64,000 nucleotides of DNA. Origin: Impatiens glandulifera (Eukaryota; Streptophyta; Magnoliopsida; Ericales; Balsaminaceae). Made by a program: the position numbers and the translations under genes. Shown here in pieces: positions 26,322 to 38,000 of the stretch. The stretch's first letter is position 1, and each line of letters starts with the position of its first letter. A model generated the notes under the pieces. The model made no database searches, was not told the DNA's origin, and saw only the letters and a program-made list of their open reading frames with translations. Location: assembly GCF_907164915.1 (NCBI RefSeq), contig NC_061864.1:11787889-11851888 (forward strand), written 5' to 3'.

Positions 26322-29300
26322 ATGAGGTACGTCAAGGAAGAGCATTCAAGCAGCAGCAATGCCCATCAAGTAAGTGTCAACTTGTAATTTTTTATAAATC
26401 GGTTCAAAACATTTTACAACTCATGCATGTTATAAGACAGGATTAGTGACTACCGTATAACTTGCATGCTTATTCATGTGCCTGTATTCTGTAGTTTCCA
26501 TGAATAAATATTAAGTCTTTTTTTTTTTTCTAACATAAAAGCTGCCTATAATACTTGGTTGTTCAATAGTTCGGATCTTCTTAAATTTTATGTATACAGG
26601 ATATGGACTTAGTTTCAGCAGTGAAAAGATTGCATGGCCTTAACTCTCAAGAGCTGACTAAGCTCATCCGCGAATCTGGAAATAGTAGCATTCAGTACTT
26701 TAGTGAGGCTGGTCTATCCACTATGGTTGGTTCTTCTAGATACAATATATGATGCTTTTGAATATGTAACATTGATAGAATTTAGATGGTTGAGTGGATT
26801 TTGAATGATTGATTGTATTCTTGCAGATTGACCTTGATAAGCTTGCTAGGTATCTCCCTTCACATCTTATGGCCAAGCTTATGTTATCAAAAAGAGATGA
26901 TAAGTTGTTCAGATACTTGTTATGTGGGCTTCGACTGCTTCATTCCTTATGTGATCTAGCACCTCGGCATCCCAAACTTGAACAGGTGGGAAACTATTTC
27001 TTGCTACTGTTTAGTTCATGCACTTGTTTGTATATGGTTTTGAACTCCTCTTCTCATGTGAGGACAGAACCAGCTTTAGGTTTATGTTTGAAAGCCAACA
27101 ATTTTTTTTCTTTCTTTTTATCCTATATTTTGTTTGTGGTTATTGCTGCTGGAGCAATGTCAAAGACAGTGAAAAGATATCACATGCAGCCAAATGTTCA
27201 CAAAAATCTAAGATGGTTCTGGTGACTTATTTCTTGATATATTTTTGCAGATACTGCTGGATGATCTGAAAATATCAGATCAAATTATTGATCTGGTCTT
27301 TTATTTGCTTGTTGTTCTAGGAAGATACAATCAGGTTGGAATTTTTACTTCCCTGTACAAATTTGCTGTACTATTAGAATTATTGATTGATATTGAGCTT
27401 GATTTCTTGGGATGTAGGGCAACCATGCTTCCAGTTCTATGCCCTTATTGCATTCTGCTTTAGTGGCTTGCAGCCTACATTTATTAACTGTATGTATTGC
27501 TTCACAATGGCAAGATCTAGCTTCCATTCTGGTCTCTCACTGTAAGGTAAGCTTCCTTCCCGACTCATTGTTCATTTTGATTGTCTCGCTTCATGCAGGA
27601 ATGTAAGCACTGCTAATTTTTTCTGACATTAAGGCTATTGCAATTGCATTGTCACTGATGTGGCTGCTGCCCACTGAGTCTTCGTTTCTTCTTATGCCAG
27701 TTAGATAGTTACTTTGTACATTCAACTATAGAATGAATCTTGAAAGAGTATAATTTTTTTAACACTGACAAGTAATCTTTCCATGCTAGGTTGACATGTT
27801 CATGGATGCAGTTTTGGCGGCTCTTCGTGTAGATATAAAGTTTCTGCTAGTCATGCTTTCAGCTCATTCTACTGATTTCTTCATAAAATCAAATTCTGCT
27901 GCTGAAGGAACATTGAACTACCTTTGTCAGCAATGTGAGGCTTCTTTACAGTTCCTTCATTCACTGTGTGGGCAGAAATCATTCCGGGAGCGCCTTGCTA
28001 AAAATAAGGTGTCTGGTCATGAACTCTCTACTTCTGCAAGTTAGATTATTTATTTTGAAAATTGACCATATTTAGAAGATAAAATGAATTAAAACATCAT
28101 GTTAATAGCTTGTTCACAACAGTCCTTTGGTTTAACAAACTATTATAACTGATTCGGTTATTTCAATTATTTCAACCTGCTTTATGCTAATATTGTTGCA
28201 TAAATGGCAAATTATCGGCCATCTAGCAGTTCAACTTAATTTTAGGTCAATTGACCATGAACAAGATCAATTATATACTTATCTTGCATTTTCCCATTTT
28301 CTGGTATCAAATTTCTATTTTCAGACCTGCAAATATCTAATGAAGGTTTAGTAAAGTCGCCTGCTTTTCTTCCTATTTCAGGAGTTGTGTAGAGAAGGTG
28401 GTTTTCTCTTGCTGGCCCAATCCATTCTGAACCTAAAAATTAAGCCATCATCAAGAGAGCCATCTTCAGTTGTAGCTGCTGTATCTAGGTTGAAATCTAA
28501 AGTTCTGTCAATTGTAAGTACAACTTAAATACTTCTGGATTTACAAGCATTATGGTGGAGACAACTATTGAATGATAAACTGCTATGTTTCTGTATAGAT
28601 AACAGATAAATACTGTGTAAACTGATTAGCTAGTTAGAGAGTAGTTAGCTGACACATGTTATGTCTTTCTCAATATGAGGGAATACCTAATATTTAGGGA
28701 TTTCCTCCTCTCCAAATTCCAGCTTTGTAGGAATTAGAGTTTACCTGGTGGCCTGTCATGTCAGCACCAGCCTATAAGTTTGTCTCTTTTTCTTCTTATT
28801 GAAAGATCCTTGTAGTAGATGGTACATCCTTCACAACAATCTCTCTGATAAGCTGCATGCATCTAGAATATTTAGATGTCATAATAGTGGAAAGTGTTCA
28901 ATGATTTTTGTCTTTTTGTTTGAAGAAAATTAGTTGTTTACTGAACAAATCTTGCATATACAGCTATTGCATCTTTGCGAGTCGGACAGTATATCTTATC
29001 TGGATGAGGTTGCTAGCTGTTCCCGTAGCATGGACTTGGCTAAAACTGTTGCATTTGAGGCCAGTTCCTAGGTTTCATCTTTCATCTACATGGTATTCTT
29101 TATTTATTGGGTAAATGCTTCCCTGACATTCGAACATGTGTGTATCCAATTTCTGCTCTATAGGTTCTTGAATTACTGAAGAATTTTGTTGATAGAGATC
29201 CTAGACAACCCAGTTCTTGCTCTGACAAAACTTATCCAATGGGTCTCTTGCTACTAAATGCATTGCGCCTGGCAGATATTCTTTCAGACGATTCAAACTT

Positions 29301-32300
29301 CCAATCTTACATCACAGTGTATTTTGTAAGCCTTTCAAGATTCAATGTCATTTGTCATCTGTCTTTTTAAATGATGTTTATGGATTTGTCATAATACCAT
29401 TGGTCTTGTATTTTCTTTAAACTTTTTATTTATTTACTGAACTGTTAAGTATATCCAAATTGTGCATAACTTTATACTGTATCCTTTTGGTCTACGAGGT
29501 TGGAGATGGAAAATATATAAATTAACACCTAATAAGATTTTATCTTTTGGATTCGGAGAAACAAATCCTATTTCTTGATAAGAAACAGACTGTAGATGGT
29601 GCAAGGCTTATGGGTGTTAATCCCTGTAGTAAATATTCCTATGTTAAATCAACATGCTTATAGATGGAGATGATTGTATTCATTTTCTGAGAAATGTAGT
29701 CAGACTCACAATGCTTAACTGACATAAATGTGAATGTGCTACTAAGTCTAACAGAAAAGACGTGTGAGAGTGAAATAACATTTTCTGAGCTATGATTTTG
29801 ATGTTTAAACCTTCCGTGCTTTCTAAGCTCAGTGAAAGTGTATTTTACAAGTTTTGTGATAATGCAATTCTGTGTTTGTTCAGACCGAAGTTTTGACGGC
29901 AATTTTTTCATTGCCACATCAAGAATTCCTGTCAAATTGGTGTTCATCTGAACTTTCAGTACGGGAAGAAGATGCTACCCTCGAGTTTGACTCATTTGCA
30001 GCTGCAGGATCTGTTGTGGATCTAACATCATTGTTAGACTCGTTAAATATGGCTTCGGTAGGATCAACTTTTGCTCCCAATAGTATACCCGGGTCTTCAT
30101 ATGCACATCAGAGGGCATCATTATTGGTGAAAGTGATAGCCAATCTCCACTGTTATGTTCCAGGAATATGTCAAGGTTAATGTTTGAACCAGTATCTTTC
30201 TAGATGTCCATCAACTTTGATTTGTAACACATCTACTGTATAAATTTGCAGAGAAGGAGGATGTTTTCCTTAACAAGTTTCTTGAGTGCCTGAGAAGAGA
30301 ACTGCCTAAGTTACCAATTTCCGAATCTGAAAAAGCTGGCATTGTCACTAAGAACCTACGTAAATCTTGGCAACTTGCATTAATTGAATGATCACGACTA
30401 TGTTTTTCTTTGCATCTCTAATTAGTGACTTCATTTTATAGGATCTTTGTTGAGTCATGCAGAATCATTAGTTCCTTCCTTTTTGAATCAGGAAGATGTA
30501 CATCTCTTAAGGTAATTCTAACAAAAAATGTGAAACTTTGTGAACATGTTTTTTAGATGCATGTTATCATCATGCAAATCCAAGAATACCTGCAACATCT
30601 ACTTATCTGTGTTCTGGATTAAGTGTTTCCACTATTATCTCCTACTTGTGTGTTTATTTAATCTGCAATTTCTTCAAATGCATTTTCGTTTTTATTTGAC
30701 CCTAAGTTCATTTGATATGTCTGTCTATATTATGCTTGTAAAACCAACATTCCACTCAGTAGGTTTCCTAGAATTTTTCAAGTCTCCTTATCTAGTCTGG
30801 AAATGCTTGCAAACTTTGTCTTTTTTTTTATTGTTTAGAATCTGTTCTATGACACCCCTCGAAAACATTATAATATAATTATTATTTTATCCACTAATGA
30901 ACATTCATAAGACATGAGACACCTGCTTAGGGAGAACTAACTGTGCAAAATATTATGCAGAATGTTTCTATTACGCATAGAATCACTAAAAACTCCTGCA
31001 GGACAAGAAGCAAATGGAACTCAGGTAATGTTTAATTTTTTAAGATTGTTTTGACTCTATGTTCTTTGCTATTAAATAGTTGATTTGTGTTCTTGTTGAA
31101 ATTATCACTTAGTGGGCGCAATGTAAGAGGTGTTTAGGGAAGAAAGTTGAAGGATAAATTACCAAGACTTTGGTATTAAAAAATAAAATAAAAAATGGGA
31201 CAACGGATTAAGTACGTAGCCCACAAACACACTTAAGCATTTAACCAGGCTCAGAACTTGCCGCCTGACGGCTCGAACTCAGGAACTTAGAGTTAGTATC
31301 CACCTCTTATTGTCGCTAGGCTAGAAGAGAGAATACAACTTTGGTATTAATATGCATGTAAATATGAATGCTGCAATCTGATATGAAACAATTTTGATAG
31401 GGTTAGATAGTAGTTGAGAAGGGAGTGAGAAGTGAGAAGAATGGGAGATGAGAGGCTCAAAAACCATTCATTCAAGTATTCAATAATCTTTGAAGTTTAC
31501 CTTCTAATGTTTTAAAAGACAACACATAACTGTCATTACTACTAACTACCTATACAATAAGCGGCAATAAGAGGTGATACCCGTCTCTCTGAAGTCCTGG
31601 TTCGAGCCCGTCAGACGACAAGTTCCGCTCGTCTGGTTAAATTGGTTGAGTATATTTGCGGGCTATGTGCTTAACCTGCGGGGATTAGTCGCACTCCGAA
31701 GGAGAAACAGACCCCAGTGTTCTAAAAAAAACATTAGTGAGACCCTAATACACAGCACAATACTACCTTACACATCACAAATTTGTGTTTCTTGAAGGGA
31801 GAAGGAAAAATATCTCAATTCTAACCATGGTGTAAAGATTATTTAAATTTATTATATATTGAAACTTTTTAGGTGATTAGTCTCATTCCTAGTTTTCTTG
31901 AGCCACGGGATCAAGTTTCTGATTTGGAACATATGCAGGTTTTTCTAGTGCTCAATATTATTAACATCAATATTATTCCATTTTTGCTTGTTTTTTTGGG
32001 TTGTTTCTTTCATCCTCTCTGTTGGGTGAGTCCGGGATGCCTTCTTGCAATATGTGAACTGTATTTGTTCTATATAGGAGGCTCAAAGTATTGGAGGAGG
32101 CTCAGAAGCCCTTCTTCATGAAGTTGGAATGGGGTTCAATTATAGAAATAATTTAGAGGCCTTGCCAGGGAATTCAGCTCCCATGAAAGGTGGGGAACTA
32201 GCTTCTCTCGGCGAAATGGAGATGGGGGGGCTCAATTGTAGAAGTGGTGACGTAGAAGGCATGTCAGAGAATTCAGCTCCCCTTAAAGATGAACAACTTC

Positions 32301-33714
32301 CTTCCAGGAGGTATACTGTAGGTCAGTCTGGTGATTTGACACCACAAGCAAACAGGGAAGACAAAGATGAATTGCATGTGATTGTAGCAGCAGCAGCAGC
32401 AAGTTCAAGGGGAAATCACAATAAAGATGTTCAAAATGCTGAAACAAGTGGGTCTGATTCGAGCTCTACTAGAGGAAAGGACCCTACAGATCAAATAAGC
32501 AACAATGATCATGCAAATTCAAGGGTCCATAATAAAGACACTAGATCTGAAGTTCCAGACGATGAAAGAACTGAAATAGTTAATAAGCCCCCAGAAAAGC
32601 ATCAAAGGAAACGGAAAAGAACAATTATGAATGATAAACAGATTGCTCTAATTGAGAATGCACTCTTGGATGAACCTAACATGCTTCGAAATGCTTCATT
32701 GATACAATCTTGGGCTGACGAACTCAGACTACATGTATGTTGGAAGAGTTTAATTCCATTAACCAAAATAACGTTATATTTTTTTATTGGTGCTATTTTC
32801 TTAATCCCCTTTTATTCTATTTTTCCTCAGGGTCCTGAGGTTACAACTGCTCAGCTTAAGAACTGGTAAGCTGACATTTTTTTTTCATGTATGATTGTCC
32901 TTTAGGCCTTGTTTGATCTAGGGTTATTTTCCAAATAACCTTATGTAGGTTATTGAAAATCATGTCATTTGGGTAAAAAGACATTAGAGGTTATAATAAT
33001 AATAAAATAGAGAAGGGTATTTTAGTTGCTGATTTGAATGATATGGTTCATGAGTAGATTGTTGATAAAATAACCCACATCAAACAATGCCTTAATAATG
33101 TTTATTAGAGCATCTATGTTAAGTCATCTGTTCTTTATTGTTAAAATAGGTTGAATAATAGGAAAGCAAGATTAGCCCGAGCAGCAAAAGATGTTCACAC
33201 ACCACAGGAAGCCAATAATAATATTGCTTCTCACGATAAACAAACGGGGTCGGGAGTCATTCCCCAGTACGATTCATCCGATAGTCCTACAGATGATGTC
33301 AGCATCGCGTTTGCAGGAAGAGGAAATAATCAGGGGGGCAGTACAGTAGGAGAGATGCCGGTGATGAAGAAGAGTAAATTTGAGACAGCAGCACGGTCAG
33401 AGGTTTCTAATGTGGGACCGGCAGCATTACTAGCTAATAGCGAGCTAGGACAATTTGTATTACTTGTAGATGAAGGGGGTGAAGAAATCGGAAGGGGGAA
33501 AGTATATCAGGTGCAAGGAAAATGGTGCGGGCAAACCCTGGACGAGTCTGATATGTGTGTAGTGGATGTTATTGAGCTGCTAAAGGGTGACAAAAATAAA
33601 AGGCTCCCCTTTCCTTGTGAAGTGACTGGCAATTCATTTGAGGAAGCTGAGAAGAAACTTGGCATGATCAGAGTCCTCTGGGATTCAAACAAACTTTTCA
33701 TAATCTCTCAGTAA
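26322..33714 (+). CDS. NDX: Nodulin homeobox protein NDX, 17 exons
   Basis: Nuclear atypical homeodomain protein; in Arabidopsis NDX binds single-stranded DNA of an R-loop at the FLC 3' end, represses COOLAIR and acts with Polycomb RING proteins. Exons: 26322-26369, 26600-26725, 26827-26985, 27251-27334, 27418-27546, 27790-28008, 28382-28513, 28964-29059, 29164-29325, 29884-30175, 30252-30359, 30442-30511, 30961-31024, 31873-31938, 32078-32734, 32831-32865, 33150-33714; 1003 residues, unbroken. The helical N-terminal NDX region spans roughly residues 15-570. A Ser/Asn/Asp-rich linker with a five-alanine run follows. The homeodomain (about 760-830) starts at RKRKRT and has recognition helix LKNWLNNRKAR, with WLNN where typical homeodomains have WFQN. 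The C-terminal NDX domain (about 900-1003) holds the GKVYQVQGKWCG motif. Intron 8 uses a GC donor. Introns 13 and 16 carry SINEs and a MITE. Exon 15 has an internal duplication. Confidence 0.95.
31179..31337 (-). mobile_element. tRNA-derived SINE, minus orientation, in NDX intron 13
   Basis: A 159-base insert is bounded by a perfect 12-bp direct repeat ACTTTGGTATTA (31167-31178 and 31338-31349). On the minus strand it has A box TAGCCTAGCGA and B box AGTTCGAGCC, a body with GGGCTACGTACTTAA, and a T-rich tail. These are the marks of a plant tRNA-derived SINE. A second family member lies 0.2 kb away in the other direction. Confidence 0.8.
31562..31732 (+). mobile_element. tRNA-derived SINE, plus orientation, in NDX intron 13
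   Basis: Same family as the neighbouring minus copy: shared words include GGCAATAAGAGGTG, CGAGCCCGTCAGACG and GGGCTATGTGCTTAA. The B box GGTTCGAGCCC is a perfect match to the Pol III consensus; the A box seems truncated. It ends in an A run. Its 3' part differs from the other copy, so the two may be subfamilies. No target duplication could be fixed. Confidence 0.65.
32905..33091. mobile_element. PIF/Harbinger-type (Tourist-like) MITE in NDX intron 16
   Basis: Terminal inverted repeats of ~26 bases (left GGCCTTGTTTGATCTAGGG, right reads inversely GGCATTGTTTGATGTGGG) are flanked by TTA on both sides (32902-32904, 33092-33094), the 3-bp target duplication typical of PIF/Harbinger. Length 187 bases, no coding content. 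Confidence 0.75.
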
Positions 33715-35037
33715 CAGGCAATTCATTATTCACAAATCCAAATCACCTCTTCACAGGAAGCAGCGGGAGAGAGCTCTACAAGGTGCATAACTAACTACAA
33801 CTACCAGTCAATCTCAATCAGAAACAGCGGTTATTTCGAGACAATGGAAGGATTAGTTGAAGAATCAATCTTGTATATGGAAGGCTCTTTTCTTAATCAT
33901 TTCCCATTTGTTTATATTTGCTTTTGATATTTTCCTACACACTCTTTTCTACCATTAATTACTTTGGTTACTGACCACCACCTCACTTGGTTTAGTCATT
34001 TCTTACCAAAAGGGGTTTCATTTAGAAATATCTGTCAGACTTTTCATTCAAATGTTGATCTAGTTAGATGGGATCCATTTTTGAACTTAGTGTGACATTC
34101 AAATTATTGATAGTTTCTCTATTAGATTCAGAAATTTAAGTGTTTTCAAATATGCTAATTGTTTGAAACTGAGATATTTCAGGTTATATTTAGATGTTGA
34201 TCTTATTTGAAAACTTTTGTTTAAAAATTTGGACTAGAAATTTTGCATAAATGAATTCAGTTTCTTCTGCACCAGTTATTTCAAGAACAAAACAAAAGAT
34301 ATAAACATAATATCTTTAAACAAGTTAAATTTGAAAAGACAATGATTGTTACTACTAATTCATGCTAAATATAGTAGGCTAGCTAATAGTCATGTATTAA
34401 ATATTAAGGTTATGTAACTTTAAAATTATTATTAATATTTTCACCTGATTATTTCTATTGCATATTTACTTTCATACATTACTTATTTGGGTCTCTTTGA
34501 TTGCAGGGTGAGTTAAAAAAATTAATCTTCATATTCAATCCCTTTTCTAGAAAGGGAATGGATGAACTTTTAGCCCCCACCTAATAATCATTCCTTCTTA
34601 AAATACACTTATTTTCTACAATTAATTACTTTGGGGAATGAAACAACCCCCACCTGGACCTGGTTTAGTTATCTCTTACAAAAAAGGGATGGGTCATATT
34701 TCAAAACATAAAACAATCTAAAACAATATCTTATAAATATGTTAATATGATTTAAACAAATGGCTTCTGCAATCTGTTAGTTACTACAGTAACTATTCAG
34801 CTGTCATAGTTACTATAGTAATGTTACTGTGTCAGCTCAGTAAAACATTTGCATGGAGAAACTTAAATCCCTACCTTAAAATCTCACCAAACCTAGAAGA
34901 AAATAAAACAAAGATTTTGAGATTACTATAAAAACCTTTTAACAACTATATTATATAGATTGTACATCCTACCAATTAACCACAATAAATATAAATACAT
35001 ATATGTGTCACAAACCACCCCTAAAAAATCTCTATAA
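33715..35037. other. Convergent 3' region of NDX and BSL1
   Basis: No gene is seen. Two diverged copies of a ~75-base segment occur at about 33951-34030 and 34622-34710 (shared words ATTAATTACTTTGG and TGGTTTAGT), probably an old local duplication or transposon remnant. Confidence 0.5.
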
Positions 35038-38000
35038 TTAGATATAAGCCAGCGAGTTACGATCTAGGTTTGGCTGGGGTCGTCCTCTTGTAGGGGTTGG
35101 CGGTCTCTGAATGTTAAGCTCCTGCAAAGGAATGACAAAATTGACGATGCTTTAAGAATCAACTAAGCATACAAAAAAATTGGAACACAATTTCCTCTTT
35201 CCAGTCTTCTTTTCTCTGGAATTACCTGCATCCATGCATTGTCATCCATAACAACACGTTCTGGAGATGCTTCTGGAGAGCGGAGAGGTGGCGGCAAAGG
35301 ATGAATGAGCTTTGGAACAATAACCAGCCCTCGGCCAATCACAAGTATCGCTCCAGCATTATTTGCAGTTCCTGCATGAATCAATGTTTTCATGTAAAAA
35401 GATCCAAATGCTTTACTTTCAAGTTTCAACTAACTAGAATAGAAAATAGTTTGTCTAACCACAATAATTTGTTGCAGAGAAAAGAGTTATCAGTTGTCCT
35501 TGAGCAAATCGCTCAAAACCGTCCATCACACATTCATGAGCTCTTATGATGAGTTGCAGCTTGTTCTTCTTGCAAAAATCTGTAACACGATCCGGCTGCG
35601 ACAAAAAAAATGACAATTTTTGAGAATTTCCTAGTTTAATAGTCCAACAAATGGAAAGAATAAAAAAATGACTACATACCCCAAAAGTGACGAGGCCAGG
35701 TCCTCTAGCATTGGGTCTCAAACCCTCAACACTGTCGTTTTCTGTAGGATCTGACCTATCGTATTAACAAGAAGAAACACAAGTATAATCAATAACTACT
35801 TTTCCATCAATTGAAATGTAATAATAGAGATATAATAATAATAATAATACCAAAGAAGATCCATCAAAACCAAAGAGCCAGCATCCATTGTTATGGGTCT
35901 TTCAATTTTCTCAATCTGATCAACAGAATGAATACACCTTCCTATCCCACCATGCATACATATTATCTTCTTCTCAATCATTGCAGCAAGTGGAAGATAG
36001 TTAAATAGTTGATTAAATCTCGTCCATGCCCAGATCCCATCTTTTTCTCCCTACAAAAACCCGTATTTGACCAACGGTAATAATAATAAAAATAATATTG
36101 TCAACACCAATCAATCCATACCATCCTCTCAATACATTCAATGCGAAAACCAAATAGAGCGTTTATATCTGCAGCTTCGTGATTCCCTCGAATCAGATGA
36201 ACATTCTCAGGATACTCAATCTGTCACCCGAAAAAACAAAATTTAAATATTTTCACTCACTTTTCATAATTAATCATATGATGATATGAAATCAGGAAAA
36301 TAAAAAATAAAAAAAAAGCTTTCCTTGAGTGCAAGAAGCAAGGTGATCGTCTCCAAGCTGTGTTGTCCTCGATCCACATAATCTCCGAGAAACAAATAGT
36401 CTATATACCTGAAAAGCATCGATCAAAACAATTTTACCATTCCTGTCATAATTATAAACAACTTCCTTTCACAAACACCAAGAGCTTGATTGATGTAGAA
36501 TTTATGGATTATTTGGGTTAATCAACTAAAATATCCTTTGTATTTAATATTTTAAAATGCTATAAAAAAATTAATGATGGGATAAAATCCTCATCCTTAC
36601 GTTAGGTCTCCTGCAGTGGAAGGAAATCCATACTCATCAAAGAGCCGCATTAAATCTCCAAATTGTCCATGAAGATCTCCAAACACTTTTATAGGAGCTT
36701 TCAGTTGAAGAACTGTAGGCTCCTTCATAAATATCTGCTCAGCAGCATAACAAAGTTCACCCACTTCATAAGAATCGAGAAAAAACTTCCTATGCACCGG
36801 AGCTTTCCAGTTCCGAGGCCAGAGCAATGTAGAAATAATCTACACACACAATAACAACATAAAAAAATAATAATTGTACTTTTTTCTTATGTGAGAAAGC
36901 CTATAAATTAAACTCCTACCTTCTTATGCAACCCTTCTTCATGAGATTTCTGCTGTCTCGATATTTTCTTGGCAGAATTCGACTGATCGTTGTGAACCAT
37001 TCGCCTACTCTCATTCTCAAACTGATCCAGCGACAACTGCCTCACCATCAACCCTAGATTTCCAACAGCCTCTTTAGCAATTACAACCTGTTCATATAAA
37101 AAATAAAAAATAAATCAAAGAAGAAACAGAATTCTTCCAAGGTAAGTCTAAATTATAATGAACAGCATATACAGCTCTGGGATGAAGGCGGACGTCTTCT
37201 GTATCACTTTCATCCGAAACGGGTTCAACAGCTTGAGAGTTATCATCTGAATTCGATGTTTCTCCTTCGCCAGAAGCTGACGACGCTGCTTGTGCAGCTT
37301 GCAAGACAGCAGAAGCAACCTCGGCCTCAGCCGCCGAAGCCTCTGTCAGTTTCTCCATCGAATCCTTATCCATGCTTGAAAAAGAACAAGAAAAAAAAGT
37401 TACTATAAATAGAAAGACATTCAGCCATTGCTTCTAAGTGAGACAGAAAGAGAGGGATAAACCACAAGCCGCTGCCACCATCACCACCAGACGAAGGAAT
37501 CTCCGGTTGTCTAGCACCACCATTAGATGTTGTTAATACAGATGAGTTGATATCAGATGAATTTTCAGCTACGACAAAATCGTCTAACAGAACATCTGCG
37601 GAAAAATTGAAGCATTAAAGAAACACTTTCTGGGTATGATGGATCTTGATCCGGGTCTAGATAGAAACTGACTGTTTCTCATCTAGATTTACAAAAACTG
37701 TTTCCAAATGGGCACCATAAGACTATGAAAACATTAAAAGTGTATTATTACCTCCTCTAAGACCGCCATAAACATAAACCCTAAGACCAACAGAAGCAAC
37801 TGCATGGCGACAACGACGCATAAGCTCCAAAAACGGTTCATAATCAAGGGTAAGCCCTTTGCTCGAGCGAGATGATGTAGTAACCAAGCCATTCCTATCC
37901 AACCAAACACCAGCAGCAGTATCCAGAACTATAAAAAAGTTACCAAGTATTCACAATTAGTTTCCATAAGGAGGGCAGACAAGAGGGAGTTTGATTTACT

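Noticed and set aside
28560..28870. Solo LTR in NDX intron 7
   Set aside because: The stretch has LTR-like style (CAGCACCAGCCTATAAG) but no target duplication or TG..CA ends could be fixed.
31574..31795. Plus-strand 73-residue frame in an NDX intron
   Set aside because: It is the translated body of the plus-strand SINE.
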